Source: Oegoconia quadripuncta (Eukaryota; Arthropoda; Insecta; Lepidoptera; Autostichidae). Taken from it: 64,000 nucleotides of DNA. The position numbers were made by a program, and so were the translations under genes. Shown piece by piece: positions 46,501-61,500 of the stretch. Location: positions 29,764,618 through 29,828,617 of the forward strand of contig OX438747.1 of assembly GCA_949316235.1 (NCBI GenBank). The letters are read 5' to 3'. Under the pieces are notes generated by a model. The model searched no databases. It had not been told where the DNA came from and worked only from the letters and a program-made list of their open reading frames with translations. Within the stretch, counting starts at the first letter, position 1; each line of letters starts with the position of its first letter.

Positions 46501-49500
46501 CAAAATCTTTTGTAAAGCATTCTGCCACTTTACTGAAGAATGAATTGACCGTGACTAGACTCTGTATACTCCAAGTATACGACGAATTGTGTTTGACTGA
46601 GACTGACTTATAAACTGAAGAGCGCAGAAAGGCAGTGCCTGCCCTAGAAATTGGAAGCTTTCCTTGAAATGCACTGTCAAAACAGCTGATTCGTACTGAT
46701 ATGAACAGAAAATATTCTAATGCTATAAGAGTAAGTTACTATTTTGTAGTTGTATTATTTTCTCATTTAATGTTATCATATGTTGTGCATGCTAATGCAT
46801 GTATGTCCGTTCCTTTGGCGCATCCTGTAGCCCAATCGGTTTGACCTATTTCGAAGTGCATGGTGTCGTTAGATTCGTCTTGGTACCCGGAGTATTAATG
46901 CGTACATTTTATGGTACAAAAAATCCAACATGGCGTGCCATAATAGAAATATGGTGTCGCGTTTTTTGGTTTTTAGAAATGAAGTTCTCATTTTATAGTA
47001 AATTTTATCATTCCGCTTACGCTGTGGCAAAACACTATGCACGCCACTGCTTATTAGGCTGGGGATATACGTCAGATTTGGTTTTTTTTATGCACGACAG
47101 ATTCGTACTTGACATCAATCACACCTGATGTTAAGTGAAGATGAGGTCGAAGGTACTGACCCGGAAACCCCAACACATTTGGGGGACTGCCTCTCTGACA
47201 ACCGGACCATGTTCCGGACCGGTTTCCGATTGTCCATGGGGTTCCATTACATCATTCGATCGTTATCGCTTACGTTCTGACATGTGATTGGTTGTCTCGT
47301 CGCTTCGGCAATTTGACGGTCTCTCATTGGTCAACTTAATCGATAACGACACCCATGAAGTTACGTTATCTAAGCGCAGATTAGCCCTTAGAACTAACTA
47401 ACTAGTAACTTCATCGGTGTCGTCATCGATTATGTTGACCAATTAGAAACCGTCAAATTACTGAGCGAGTGATGAGCCAACCAATCACATGTCACAATGT
47501 AAACGTTAATGATGAAATTATGTAATTATGAATTTTTCAAGTGGACGTGTAAGGCGAAGTTCGAAACTATGAGGAATATTGAAAAGTACTCAAAGGAGTC
47601 TCGGGGCCGATTTTGATGAAACTAAAACTGCATTATTGGTTTTTGATAAAACAATATTCCTAGCCAGGAATCGAACACGTTCATTAAAAAAAAACCATAC
47701 ACTGGTGTCGATTCGGATGTACACCAACTAAATTAAAACCAGTTTTAAAGTAGTACTGTCTCTTTCTCCCTGGAACAGTACGATGCGACGGCACCACTCC
47801 AAAACTGGTTTTAGTTGGTGTACAACCGAATCGACACCAATGTATTCATTCGATAGTGTCGCTAATAAGGAACGAATTCTAGGAAGTAGTGACATACCTA
47901 TCTATGGGACTTAATCTGTGCACATCTGGGGCTATCTTTCCTGAGGCATCCATGAGATGTTTCAGGAAAAATAAAAATAAAAGAAAACCTAACTGCCTAC
48001 AATTTGAGTCCCGCTGTAGCATATAAAGATATACTTTGTGAATCCACTTGGGGTTTTTTATTCTCACCAGCGCCTTAAATTATGAGCCTTATCTGGCATC
48101 AGCATTGACACTGGACGCTGATTTTAATCTAGTCTGTTATTATTCCAGCCGGTTCCTCCGACAGCTCCTCGATGAAGGAGGCGGCGGCCGCCGCCGCCGT
48201 CGACGTGGATTGCAACGGATACCAGCTCAAGGAACCGGTCAGTCAATAGAATATTGCCACACTAACAACAAGGGAAGGGATGGTTTGTACTCACCAAGAA
48301 CAAAAACGACTGGAAACAGATGAGGGAGGCCTTTACCCAGCAGTGGGACAATATGGGCTCTTCATAATAACAATAACTCTAGGATCAGATCATAAGCGGT
48401 CAGTACTTGGGCAAGTGGTCATTTTCATACGAAAGTTTCGCAAAGCCAAGTCGGTGGCCTGAAAACGCGGTTTGAAGACGCTATACTGTCAAGTGTTTAT
48501 GCTCCTCGCCTAGTGAGAGTAGGCTGTGCCCAAACAGTGATGGTGGTGACTTAAAAATGAACTTTATTTACCAACGGGTTATTTATTATACTTTTATTAT
48601 TATATATGTATAGTTATTTATTTAGGGGTGTTTTCTCGGGGAAGCGAGCTGCCCTCGAGATTTATCTCGCCTTAGAAAGTATAAAAAAGAAACAAAAAAA
48701 ATAATTATTAAATTATGAAAATCTAGGAAATATAAAATTATTGACTTTTTAGACATTTGACATTTTGAATTGATGCTGATGATTTGTATATTAATTTATG
48801 TCTGTCAAATCGCAGCAGGTTGAACCGCCAGCAATGGGCCAGTTCCTGCTGCCACTCCTCAGTTCAGACCCTGGCGGCCCCGAGCCGGAGCACTTCCTCA
48901 TCCGCCACGAGGATATACTCCAGGTAACTATATCCATATTAATATATATGGTCCTAATTTATGTATGTAGGTCCAAAGTGTCCAAATAACAATTTTGTTT
49001 GTAAAAATAGATTCGATCATCTACAATTGTAATATTTTGATAAATAAAATGCTGTTAGAGTGGCTAAGTGATAAGATCGCCAAATTGTACATTCTACTCT
49101 TATCACTTTCTACAACAAATAACAACAACAACAAAATATTCTTTATTGTACAACAACAAGAAGCATAACTTTCTATAACTCTATTTTCTTTTCTGTTGTG
49201 CAATAAGGTGTGTTTGCATTGTGTTATTATAAGTTTTTGTTCCATAAAATTTGAAACTTACCTCGACTCGAAAGAAGAAGATAAACAAAATTATTATTTG
49301 TAATAATTTGGACATACACAATCCTCAATAGGGAATCAATGCAGAATGTCGGAATAAGCAGAAGGTCAGATGAGCAAAATGTTAGATAAGCATAACGTCA
49401 GATAAGCAAAATGTTCGATAAGTATAACGTCAAATAAGCGGAATGTCGGATTAGTAAAATGTTCGATAAGCATAACGTCAGATAAGCGAAATGTCCGATA

Positions 49501-52500
49501 ACCATAACGCCGAATAAGCGGATTGTCGGATTAACAAAATGTCCGAAAGCATAACGTCAGATAAGCAGAATGTTGAATGAGCAAGTTTTACAAATACAAG
49601 CTTCTAAATTATCTTTAAACCCTTAAAATATTCGCCTTTCGCAAATGCTATCAGCTCTTGTATAGCTTGTATCTTTACCCTAAGATTTTGTTAGGTGGTG
49701 TATACTGTAATCATTTATATATTGGAATTTATCATTTATAATAAGGTTCCAGTAGACATTCAAAATTTGCCTTTAAATAAATTTAAAGCAATCATAAAAC
49801 AGCAATTATTAACAAAAGGCTATTATAAAATCACTGACTATTTGAATGATAAGCAAGCATGGACATAGCTGTCTTATTATTCATATAATTATCAAATCGC
49901 AACCTATAATCTGTTTAAAAGAGAAACCCTAGAGTTTCATGCTCGTTCTTCTCTGGGGAGTCAGCTTTGTGAATGAGCAGTAAATTTTAAATTTAAATGT
50001 AATATTAATAGTGACGTTTTCAAGTGATAATTTTATCCTATGAAATAAAATATTTTGATTTGATTTGATTTGAATGATTGATTTGGTGCTTTGCCAGGCT
50101 CAGGTCCGCTCGTGCATGGATTACTGCTGTCGCCACTGGGATGGTTCAGCCAAGTACCAACTAGCTGCACTCGATTTTGTGGAACGACGTGCCATGAGAC
50201 TCATAAGTGATAATTCGATGACGTCTAAATTGTGAAGTCTTGAACACCGCCGCAAAGTCGCCTGTCTCATTTTTTTATAGGATGCATTTCGGGGAGTGTG
50301 CGTTGGAATTACATAATTTTATTCCACCGTCGCCCTTCCACCTTCGGACCACTAGGCGTGGGGAGGGATTCCACCCGTATATAGTTAATATACCGAACAT
50401 TCTCACTAAGAAGTTCGACTCTTCATTCATCCTCCGAACAGCCAAGGCATGGAACTCCCCTTCCGGCGTCAGCCTTTCCTAAATCCTACAACCTTGGGAT
50501 CTTCAAGAGCAGAGTGAAAAGGCATTTACTGGGATCGCGTGCTACACCTTCGACCACATCGTCACTTTCCTTCAGGTGAGATTGTGGTCAAACGCGATAC
50601 CAGTCAATCATAAAAAAAATATATGAAAGGATATAGGCTACTTTCATCCTGAAAAAGTACCAGATAGGTAGCTGTATTACCACTATAAAGAGCGTCTATA
50701 CAACCTTACAGCTTAACTTTGTAGTAGATAAAATTTTGAACCGATAAAAAGATGAAATCAACCTCAGTAGCATGACATCGTTTGTCGCACGCGACGCTAA
50801 GTGAGACTGGGATAGCTGTATATGTCCTGCTGCAGCACACATATGCTTTAGTTATATGTGATAGGCACAATGTTAATACAAGGAATAAGAACCAGTTATC
50901 TGTTTATGTTAGCCGACTTCACAAAGTTAGTAAATCCTTCAAAGGGCAATGTATACGCTTTTATAATAAGGTTCCAGTAGACATTCAAAATTTGCCTTTA
51001 AATAAATTTAAAGCAATCATAAAACAGAAATTATTAACAAAAGGCTATTATAAAATCACTGTCTATTTGAATGATAAGCAAGCATGGACATAGCTGTTCT
51101 GTTCTGTTTAAAAGAGCAACCCTAGAGTTTCTTGCTCGTTCTTCTCTGGGGAGTCAGCTTTGTGAATGAGCAGTAAATTTAAAATATAATGTAATATTAA
51201 TATTAATAGTGACGTTTTCAAGTGATAATTTTATCCTATGAAATAAAATATTTTGATTTGATATAAGTTAGTTATAAGTTACTAATAGATATATTCTGTA
51301 GTTATACCTATATTATAAGTTTTATAAAAATTTCTACAAAACTGTGTATTGTGTATGTGTGTGACTGGAGTAACAAATTAACGCTTTATCTATCTATATT
51401 TCGTCGAAACGAATGAGCAAGACAAATATCATCACTCGCGACTTAAACATTCATCGCTCCTGTCATGCTCCTACTGCGTTGTGGGACTCTAGAGTTGTGA
51501 CAATTTGGCATTTTGGGTATCTGGTGTCACGGGAATTTGGAAATCGAAGTTCTGGGTTAGGATTTTAGTTAAACAACTCCACGGATTATCTAACCAATCA
51601 TATGTATTTATTCAAAATTCAGGAATTGTAATTATTTTCGGTAAAAGATCAGTTTTACAAAACATTTGTTTTTTTTTATGCACGACGGGTTCGTACTTTA
51701 CCTCAATCACACCTGATGTTGACCTACTGTTGATACTGACCCGGAAACCCCAACACATTTGGGGGACTGGCTATCTTATCTCTGACACATTGAGTTGTAT
51801 AGGTCTCCTTGTAAGTATAGCAATACCTGTGTTTGTAGACCTCGTTCCTCCATAGCCGTGTTATTAATTTATCAAAAATAAAAATAACGTAGATTTAGTA
51901 ATTTATATTTGTCCTGTTATCCAGTATCTATACTTGTAAGTGTCCAGATGTCTGACATATTGATTTGTTTCCAGCTGCTCGCGTCCGCTGAGGAGAACGT
52001 GCGTGACGAGTACCCTCTGGAAGACGACGCCGCTCTAGATTCGCATCCAGACATGTATGTTTATCGTATACTTGAAACGTATTTCATTACAATCAATAAC
52101 AAAACACCCTATACTAGCTAGTCAGCTCGGAGACGGTTGAAATCCCACTAATAAATGACTCATAATTATAGCAGGCTCAATGTTTATCTGGGACCCGCAG
52201 GGTTTCCGGAGGCGAAGCGGAATCGGAAGCGCCAATATACGAGGCGGAACCGCCCGTCTCTCCCGAGGAGGAAGCTGCTCTCCTGCAATATGTCTGCGGT
52301 AAGTCAATGTCATTATGTGATTCGATATCAAATCAAAAAACTTGATACGCCAGCGACTTGGATGGTGCCAGCCCATCTCATGGTACACAGGCAATAAGGT
52401 AGTGTAATCAGTAATCATGGAACCTGAGAACTCAGTAAAGGGTAAACGTAATGCATTCCCCTCACGCCATCCAACTCTGCCCTCGCATGTAATCAGTGGG

Positions 52501-55500
52501 ATTCATCCAGACTAGTCTATAATCCTGCTCAAATTCCATGATCATGGGCTCCATCCCAAATGCCGGTGATGATACGTTAGCAACAATCTGAAACTCTATT
52601 CATAATGCGCACAGTATATAATTACTCTCGGCGATACAGTACCGCCCGGCGTTTACCAATTTTCATAACAATCCCGGTCCACATCGTAAATATATCGCTA
52701 ATTTATCGGTTGCGACTATATTTTTCTTTCCTAAAGTTATGAACATAACATTCACAAAGCTGACTGTCTAGAGAAGAACGAGCAAGAAGAAATTACATAA
52801 TCGGACCCGAAGTCATTATTTTTTGTGATTGTCTGTTTTTCTGTTGCTATGGAAAATTTAAAATCACTCTAATTTTGTTGCAATACTCTTTTTCGATAAT
52901 TATCTCTACTAACTTTTTAGATCTATTTATGTGCTTCATGCATATAAAGTTTCATTAGAATCCGTGTATTCATTTTGAAAAATTTGGACTTGAAATTTTG
53001 TAGGACTTTTTCGAAAAGAAGAGCGTTTACCACTCGCTGTTGTTCATACTACCATGAGGGATACACCCTCTTAATCCCTACTGTTACTAACGTAGTTGAT
53101 ATAAGTCACTAACCCGTGGATCTATGTTATCTAATAAATGAAAAAAAAAAAATTGGTGGGATTTTAAATTGGACTAGCCCAAAATCCTACATAAATGAAC
53201 CCGAACATCATGTTAATAAATTAATCTTTATTTTCATCTTTTGTCCAGAAGCGGAACGGTTAGCAAATGAGTTGGAGAGTGAGAAATTCGCGCCCATAGA
53301 GGAATGGTTACTCGGCGTGTACCACTCGTGGTGCGAAATATCGGCTCTCATGTACACGCTCATTGGGACCAACATGTGAGTCATGTCTTCATTTATAATA
53401 AGCAGTGGTCGGAGTAGGTAGAGCTGTTTGGGGTGAATGACCGCAAACATTGATGTTAACATGGATATGCCTCTGAAATCCCGGGATTTTGAAATTGTCG
53501 ATCATCAGAATAAAAAAGGATGTAAAGAGTTTTTTTTAAATTACCTACATATACTATTTTTCTTGTAGTTAATATTTAGAAAATGTTTTCTGTCTTTCTC
53601 TAACAAAGCAGTAAATAACAAAAATAGCTCGACCTACTTAAACAATGGTTTTTTAATTCCGAGAATTCCCGGGATTCCGGGAAATACAATACAATACAAA
53701 TACACTTTATTGTACAAAAGGAGAACATACATTTATTTGGCATATCCATGTTATATCCGCATGTCGCAAGTAGCAAAAACAGCTCTACCTACTCCGACCA
53801 CTGATAATAAGTATTTATTTACAAAAAAAAATGTATTGATGTAGTATATCAACCATCTGGTACCCACAACACAAGCATATAGTTGCTTACTGTGGAACTA
53901 GATGGCGCTGTGTGTATGTGTAAGGATATTTATTATTATTATGTCTTCTTTGTACCACATGAAGATAATTTACTTTTGTTTTTATTTTTATTACTGTGAA
54001 ATAAGGCCACATTTCCTAAAAATGTTTATTGCGGTCGAATATTTTTGTATGTGTTTCTGTAATAAACGCTTCATCTATCTACTACAGTATAACCGTCTTA
54101 TTCATAAAAATTTACAAACGCTTTATTAGCCTGTTTTAGTTGTATGTTTTGTCTCTGTCGTTCATAAGGAAATGTTGTAATGAATGAAAGTGACAAAACA
54201 TACTTTAACTAAAACTTCTAACTTAAAAAAACTTTTAACTAAACTAAAACTAAAGAGTTTGTAAATTTTGATGAATAAGAGGGTAAGATTGGAGCACGGC
54301 ATTTGCTGTTCGTTTTTGATTAGCGAAGTTAAGCAATGTCTTGCGCGGTCAGTCCTTGGATGGGTGACCACCACTGGTGGCATTTTAATACGAGTGTCAT
54401 GTCACAGTAGTTTTTTTTTTTCAAAGTCTACGGGTTCGATTCCTGGCTTATATTGATTTTCAAAAATCCAATAATGCAGTTTTAGTATTCATCAAAATCG
54501 GGCCCGAGACTCCCTTTGAGTACTGTTCGCCATTCCTCATAGTTTCGAATTTGACCATGCATACCCACCTGAAAAATTTACCCTGTATATTGGCATACAC
54601 AAAAAGCGAGCTGGTCTCTGTGCGACAATTCTAGCAAACCCTCGGAAGAAGAAACAATTGTGATGTTACTTATATAAGTAGACAAAGAGCTAAAAATCAC
54701 CGAGTATCAAAAGAACAACCGACATTTTTTTGATTATGTTATGTTCCTCAGGAGCGTGGAAATGGTGACCGAGGAGTGGGTGTACCGAGCGAGGTTCGGC
54801 TGCCACTGCCGTCTCTGTCTCTGTCTGGCGAACAACGCGGGAGCCCTCGGCACCCTGCTGCGGGAGGTGGTCACCGCATTGGCTCGCGGTGAGTGTTGAC
54901 AGGTCTATTATCGAAGTTAAGCACTGAAATGGATATCTATTTGCCAAAATATGAGAATGATGTTTAGAATGAACTGTTGGGAGAAAATAAACTGCAGCTG
55001 CGTGGTGATCGAGGTTTATTATTGGATGTTGTTCCGATCGTAAGAGAGCGAAAAACTGGTCGCGCGCCAGTATATATACATTTAGATTCGCGCCATCTAT
55101 CGGATTGTCCTAGAACCCGTGAGAAAGGTGCACTTGCACCTATTGAAGTGAATAGATTGATTAGAGGTGGGTTCACGGGTGCGCCGATAGATGGCGCAAG
55201 TCTTTACATAATTGTGCCGACAGCGTCAGGCGAGGTTCTATACTGATCATGAACATGGTGTCTATCGATCACAATTAGTCCTATCACGTTCTGTCATGAT
55301 GCAATGACCTGCAAATATTTAACATAAATCAACGCTTAATAATAGTTAATCATAATTTCATCATCTTCTCAGCATCATCATAATGTCACTGTGTATATTT
55401 TTAAGCTGTGTACAATAAAGAATTTTTTCTTTCTTTCTTTCTTCTCAGCCCATAAACACCCGCTGCAGGATTTCCCTCGTATAATCATAATTTAAATTAT

Positions 55501-58500
55501 ATATAATAAACAAGCCAAAATATCTTTAATTTCATCAGAATACAGTATTAATACTGAAAGGTCAAATGGTATGATCAATTGAGACCTGCAGTGTCACTTA
55601 GAGACAGATTTGAAGAGTATAATATTCTAAACTTTTCGTCAGAGTACATTTTTGAAAATCTAACATATGTCAAAAAACATATTTTTTTTTTTTTTTTTTT
55701 ATTTTTTTATGATTGATATATATGATATAGCATCATTTAGGAAAAATAGTGATAAACATGATGTGAATACAAGAAATAACAATAAACTTGCAGGTCACAT
55801 AAGGCGCCTCCGCAAAGTCAGTAATTCATTCAAAGGGTTATGTATACACTTTTTCAATAAGGTTCCTGTGGATATACAAAATCTTCCTTTCAATAAATTT
55901 AAAGATACTATAAAACAGCAACTTATTAAGAAAGCATATTATTTATATGATAAACATTCATGGACATAAACAGCCCGTTCGCATAACCAGGCTATTTCAC
56001 AATTAATAATGAAATAAATATAAAATAATAATTATTAATTTTGTAATATAAAAACCTTTTTTTTAAAAGAGCAACCTCTTGAGTTTCTTGCTTGTTCTTC
56101 TCTTTGACATTGAAAATGTACTCTTTCAACACCAACCAAACCGAGTACTTAAACATGTACCCCGCTGGGGATCGAACCCGCGACCTCCGAATTGTAAACC
56201 CAACGTTGTTTACTTTGAGCCACGGAGGCGGTTATAATAATTTACGTCCTGCTGGCCAGCCACCACACAAACAGTTCCAAAATATAAGATAATTGTCTCG
56301 AAATGAGTCCGATTAAATCAAAATTACACCAAAATTAAACCACCGAAAATTAACTACCGTACGACGCGTGGCAGAGAGATGCGAGCAATGCCGATATAAA
56401 CCGACCCCCACCCGAGGTCGCCGATCGTGATATACCCACATAGAAAATGATTGCAATGCCCAAACATAACGGTTGCGGGGTATACTCCCGCGAGGTGTAA
56501 ATGTTTGTGTGATGAATACGAACATTTATTCCTGAGCCGTAGATGTTTATAATATTTATGTATATGTGTCCGTTACCTAGTATCCATAGTACAAGCTTCG
56601 CTTAGTTTGGGACTAGATGATTGGTGTAGCTGACCGAAATATTTATTATTTATTTCCACCCGTAGGCGGCAGTACAGTGTCTCTGGCCACGGGCGTGATG
56701 CGGGCGCTCCGGCTGGGCCCCAACAGTGGGCCCGAGGCTGGCGCGCTGGACACCACACAGTGGGACTTGCCGCGCTTGCAACGATTGCCGTTCCCCGAAG
56801 AGGGTAACCGATTTTATTACTTTAGCAAAAACCAACTGTTCACAATATAAAAAGTAAAATAATATAATTCCGACGCGTGCCTAATTGAATTGAGTTGTTT
56901 CGTCTTGTGTCTTGAGATGTTCTGTGTGCGTATATGGCAGCTGTTTATGTGTCAGGTGTTTGTGTTTCAGGTGTGAGTGTGTCAGGCGTGAGTGTGTCAG
57001 GCGTGAGTGTGTCAGGTGTGAGTGTGTAAGGTGCGAGTGTGTCAGTTGTGTGTCCGATATGCGTGTGTGTAAGGTGTGTGTGTGTGCAGGCATATGTTAG
57101 ATATGTGTTTCCGATATGTCAGTTGTATGTGTGCGTGTGTGTATTTTTTTTTGAACTGTTGTCTATTATGTAACGGTAAATTCGATGTTTCTTTCATTAC
57201 TGTACCGAATTAAGTAATGTCTCTTTTACTTTTGTTGGGGACATGTGCAGCCGCGACCATAATCCACGAGCGGCTCACTCTACTCGCGGCGGAGAGCGAG
57301 GTCACCGGCCAGATAGTGAATCAGATCTGTCTCTGTCGCGGCTACGACCGGCCCTTCGAGAAGGAGTGAGTACAATGTCGATGGATTCAGTTTTTGAATA
57401 TGTGATAACGTAACGAAATATTGTAAAGTTTATCGACACCTTAAGCAGTGTGTACTGAGATACATCCGGACAACCGGAGATACAGAACAACACTGAATCT
57501 TTAAGCATTTATTTTAACGTAAGTTGCATTATATTATTTATTGAATGTTAATTTAAATCTACTGGGAATAATAATAGAGCTTAAGCATTTATATGTACCG
57601 CCTCCGTGGCTCAATGTAAACAACATTGGGTTTACGATTCGGAGGTCGCGTGTTCGATCCCCAGCGGGGTACATGCTTAAGTACTCGGTTTGGTTGGTGG
57701 TAGGGCATTTTAAATGTCCGCCTGGCTAGCTACCACAATCTTATATAAATCTGCCGCCAAGCAGCAATGTTAATAGCATTGTTGTGTTCCGGCTGTCAGA
57801 GATAAGATAGCCAGTCCCCCAATGTGTTGGGGTTTCCGGGTCAGTACGCTTCCACCTTCGACCTCATCTTCAGTTAACATCAGGTGTGATTGAGGTGAAG
57901 TACGATACCATCGTGCATAAAAAAAAATTACAGTCGGTATGTCCAAGCTACTACCGCTTCGGAGAATCAACTGTGGGAACAGAAGGGCCCAAGAAATCCG
58001 CAGGATCAAGAATATATTCCTGTAACATTCCATAGCCCATTATTATTTGACGACCGATTGGTGTGGTGACCCTGTCCAACCAACGGTTGCGGGTTCGAAT
58101 CCCGCGAGGGGTAAATGTGTGTGATGAATACGAACATTGAGATGAGTTTTTTACCGTATGGAAAAAAATAGATCATATTAGGTAAGTGAAATAGAAGTTA
58201 TAGCCATAGGTAGCTTTTTTTTTTCTAAACCATCATCGTATAAAGGGTGTGTTATTTGACGGTCGCGTTTGTAGCCTATTCCACATAATGACGTCATTAA
58301 ATGAAATAAAAAAAAAATTGGAGAAACAATGAGTTGAGTCCACTGTATTTTTGGGCATTACTTTGGACGCCAAATTACAATGGGGTCCTCATATCCATAA
58401 ATTGGCGAAGAAGCTCAGCTCTGCAGCGTATGCAGTCAAAAAAATTAGACAAATATCGGACGTAAATACTGCTAGATTAGTATATTTTAGTTATTTCCAT

Positions 58501-61500
58501 AGCCTGATGTCTTACGGTATCTTGCTGTGGGGAAATGCCGCGGATATCAATACAATCTTTGTTTTACAAAAACGAGCCGTTCGCGCAATTCAATTGAGAC
58601 CTGCAGTGTCACTTAGAGATAGATTTAAAGAGTATAATATTCTAACCTTTTCGTCACAGTACATTTTTGAAAATCTAATATATGTCAAAAAAAATATAGC
58701 ATCATTTAGGAAAAATAGTGATAAACATGATGTCAATACAAGAAATAAAGATAAACTGGCAGGTCACATAAGTCGCCTCCACAAAGTCAGTAATTCATTC
58801 AAAGGGTTATGTATACGCTTTTTCAATAAAGTTCCTGTTGATATACAAAATCTTCCTTTCAATATATTTAAAGATACTATAAAACAGAAACTTATTAAGA
58901 AAGCATATTATAAAATATCAGATTATTTAGATGATAAACAATCATGGACATAACCAGCCCGTTCGCATAACCAGGCTATTTCACAATTAATAATGAAATA
59001 TTATAATATAAAATAATAATTTTGTAATATAAAAACCTTTTTTTAAAAAGAGCGACCTCTCGAGTTTCTTGCTTGTTCTTCTCAGGGGAAAATTGCCTTT
59101 TGAACAAGCAGTAGCTTTAAAAATGTAAAATCTGACTATTTTAAGTGTACCCTGTGTACCTACAAAATAAAGCATTTTTTGATTTTGATTTTGATTTTGA
59201 ATGAGTTCCAAATAAATTTCACATGATAGGAACTGTTATATCAATCTCCGGCCGGCGCGTGAGTCGATGATGGTTTTGAAAAAAGCAAGTGTCATTTTTT
59301 TTTATTTTTTTTTTATAAGAAGGCGGCAAACGAGCATGCGGATTACCTGATGGAACGCAATCACCGCCGCCCATGGACACCCGCAACACCAAAAGGGTCA
59401 CAGATGCGTTGCCGGCCTTTGAGGAATGTTATGCTCGCCAATAACTTCTATTTCATTACCTAATATGCCATAGGCCCGTAACCCCAGACGCCTGCCCTTA
59501 ATACGGTACCCCAAAACAAATACACTTTTTTTGCACAACAGAAAAGAAAATACAGTTACAGATAGTGGTAAGAGTAGAACGTACAATATCAAATCAAAAA
59601 TGTTTTATTTCGTAAGTTATAACACTTGAAATCGTCATGACATACAGTTATCGCTCATTCACTAGGCAGTCTCCTCAGAGAAGAACGAGCAAGAAACTCA
59701 GAGGTTGCTTTTTTAAAAAAAATCAATAAAAGTACAATTTGGAATAATTGTTAAATTTATGATTCGACAAAGAAAAATAAGAATAGAATATGCTGGATAT
59801 TGCCGAGCAGTTCATGTCCACGCATTCTTATCATCCAGATAGTCAGATATTTTATTAGCCTTTGGCACATAGTTTCTGTTTAATGGTCGTTTTTAAGTAC
59901 AGTAAAAGCTCCCTATTCGCGCTTCCGTCATTCGCGTTTTCACTATTCGCGGATTAAAAAAATGCAACCCAATTTCTTCATTCGCGGCAAAAAAATTCTT
60001 TATTCGCGGATCTAAAATTTCATACAAAATTCCAATAGGTGTTTAACGCAATATCTTTTGCAAGTGCCGTCAAATGGTACCGCCGAGCACTTTGACCTAA
60101 CGCGCCTTTGTCGCATTTGCCGCAAACACCGCTGTCGGCGTTTTTGAAAATGTAAACAAACAGAAAATGTGACATTTACTCTGAAAAATCTTAGTGAAGG
60201 TTTAAGAATGGCAAATGAGCTTTGCGATTTCTTTGTGAACATTGACCCATCTATGGAACGAAGTCTTAATTTTAAGAGCCAAATTGCTAATGCGACTGCT
60301 GAGTATCAGTCTGAATTGTCGGAACTATTAAAAACTGCCAAGCAAGAGAAAATAACAAAATTCTTCAAACCATTGCCTAAGCCTGAGGATAATGATTTAT
60401 CAAAATGTTCAATAACATCAATAAAATTGATTTTCTTATATATTTGTGTATTTTATTTTGGCACCTAGGAACGTATCCCCTATAAACCCATATAAATTAC
60501 CATTCTGTATTCACGGTTTCTGTATTCGCGGCATATTTATGGAACATATACCCCGCGAATAAAGAGATTTTACTGTAATTTAAAGGCAAATTTTGAATGT
60601 CTACCGGAACCTTATTATAAAAGCGTATACATTATCCCTTGAATGACTTAGTGACTTTGTGTAATATGGCGACCTTATCACTGACAGCGATCTCTTCCAG
60701 GTAATATTAACTTTGGTTGTTTGTTTTAGGTATGCTGTCGAAAGGTTCTGCAAAATCCTGGAGAATTTCAAAGCTGCTTCAATCATCACGTTTAAGGTAG
60801 GTTCTAAATGAGATTTGATTATTTTTTTTTTGATTCAGTAAAATTTCAATTATTAAACGACCTGTTTGGTGTAGTGGTTAGCAACTCTGACCACTATACC
60901 AAAAGGTTGCGGGTTCGAATCCCGCTAGGGGCATATGTTTGTGTGATGAACACGGAACGACGAACGTACCATGATCAAATCGGGGACGTCTTAAAGAAAG
61001 GCCAAGTCAAGAGTACTCTAAACCGACGAGCATGTATGAACAACCTTATGAGAGTGAAGGAAGCAGAAGAGGTGTGTCAGGATGGTAGCAAGTGGAAGTC
61101 TGTGGTCTCTGCTTACCCCTACGGGAAACAGGCTTGCTGTCTCTTTCTACCTTGAACAGTACGATGCGACGGCACCACTCCAAAATTGGTTTTAGTTTAG
61201 TTGGTGTACATCAGAATCGACACCAATGAAATACAAAATGAAGTTTTGAAAATTTAATTTGGACAACTATAGGACTTGTCAGTGGCGGTACCTTTATATT
61301 GGATCTTTACCTATGAAATTTGAGTTTTTTTTTTCTTCGTTAATCATATGTAGGAATTCCTACGATTTTCAAAGCTATTTTTTATTTGGAAAATGGATAA
61401 TATTTTGAAGGTTTCACATGAAATATTTTTTAATTTCTGGGCTAAATCACATAATAAAAAAAAATTGAACAGAGCTCTTTTCATGTGCTTCCCATAATCA

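Larger units (their letters stand above)
59589..60665 (-). pseudogene. LINE ORF2 C-terminus split by a pogo/Tigger-like element
   Basis: The minus strand reads [27 protein letters not shown] (60660-60580). After the insertion it continues LKTTIKQKL and [16 protein letters not shown] (59897-59815), with 3' UTR and the inverted TTTGATTTGA-type tail at 59589. Antisense to the large gene. Confidence 0.8.

Noticed and set aside
54318..54382. Functional 5S rRNA gene
   Set aside because: Only the central part is conserved; both ends that form helix I are missing and no T-run terminator follows at the right distance.
60859..60955. tRNA gene (also heads at 23829, 31838, 42352, 57597 and 63546)
   Set aside because: A and B boxes are present, but each copy has the same SINE-specific extension and the acceptor stem does not close well; they are SINE heads.
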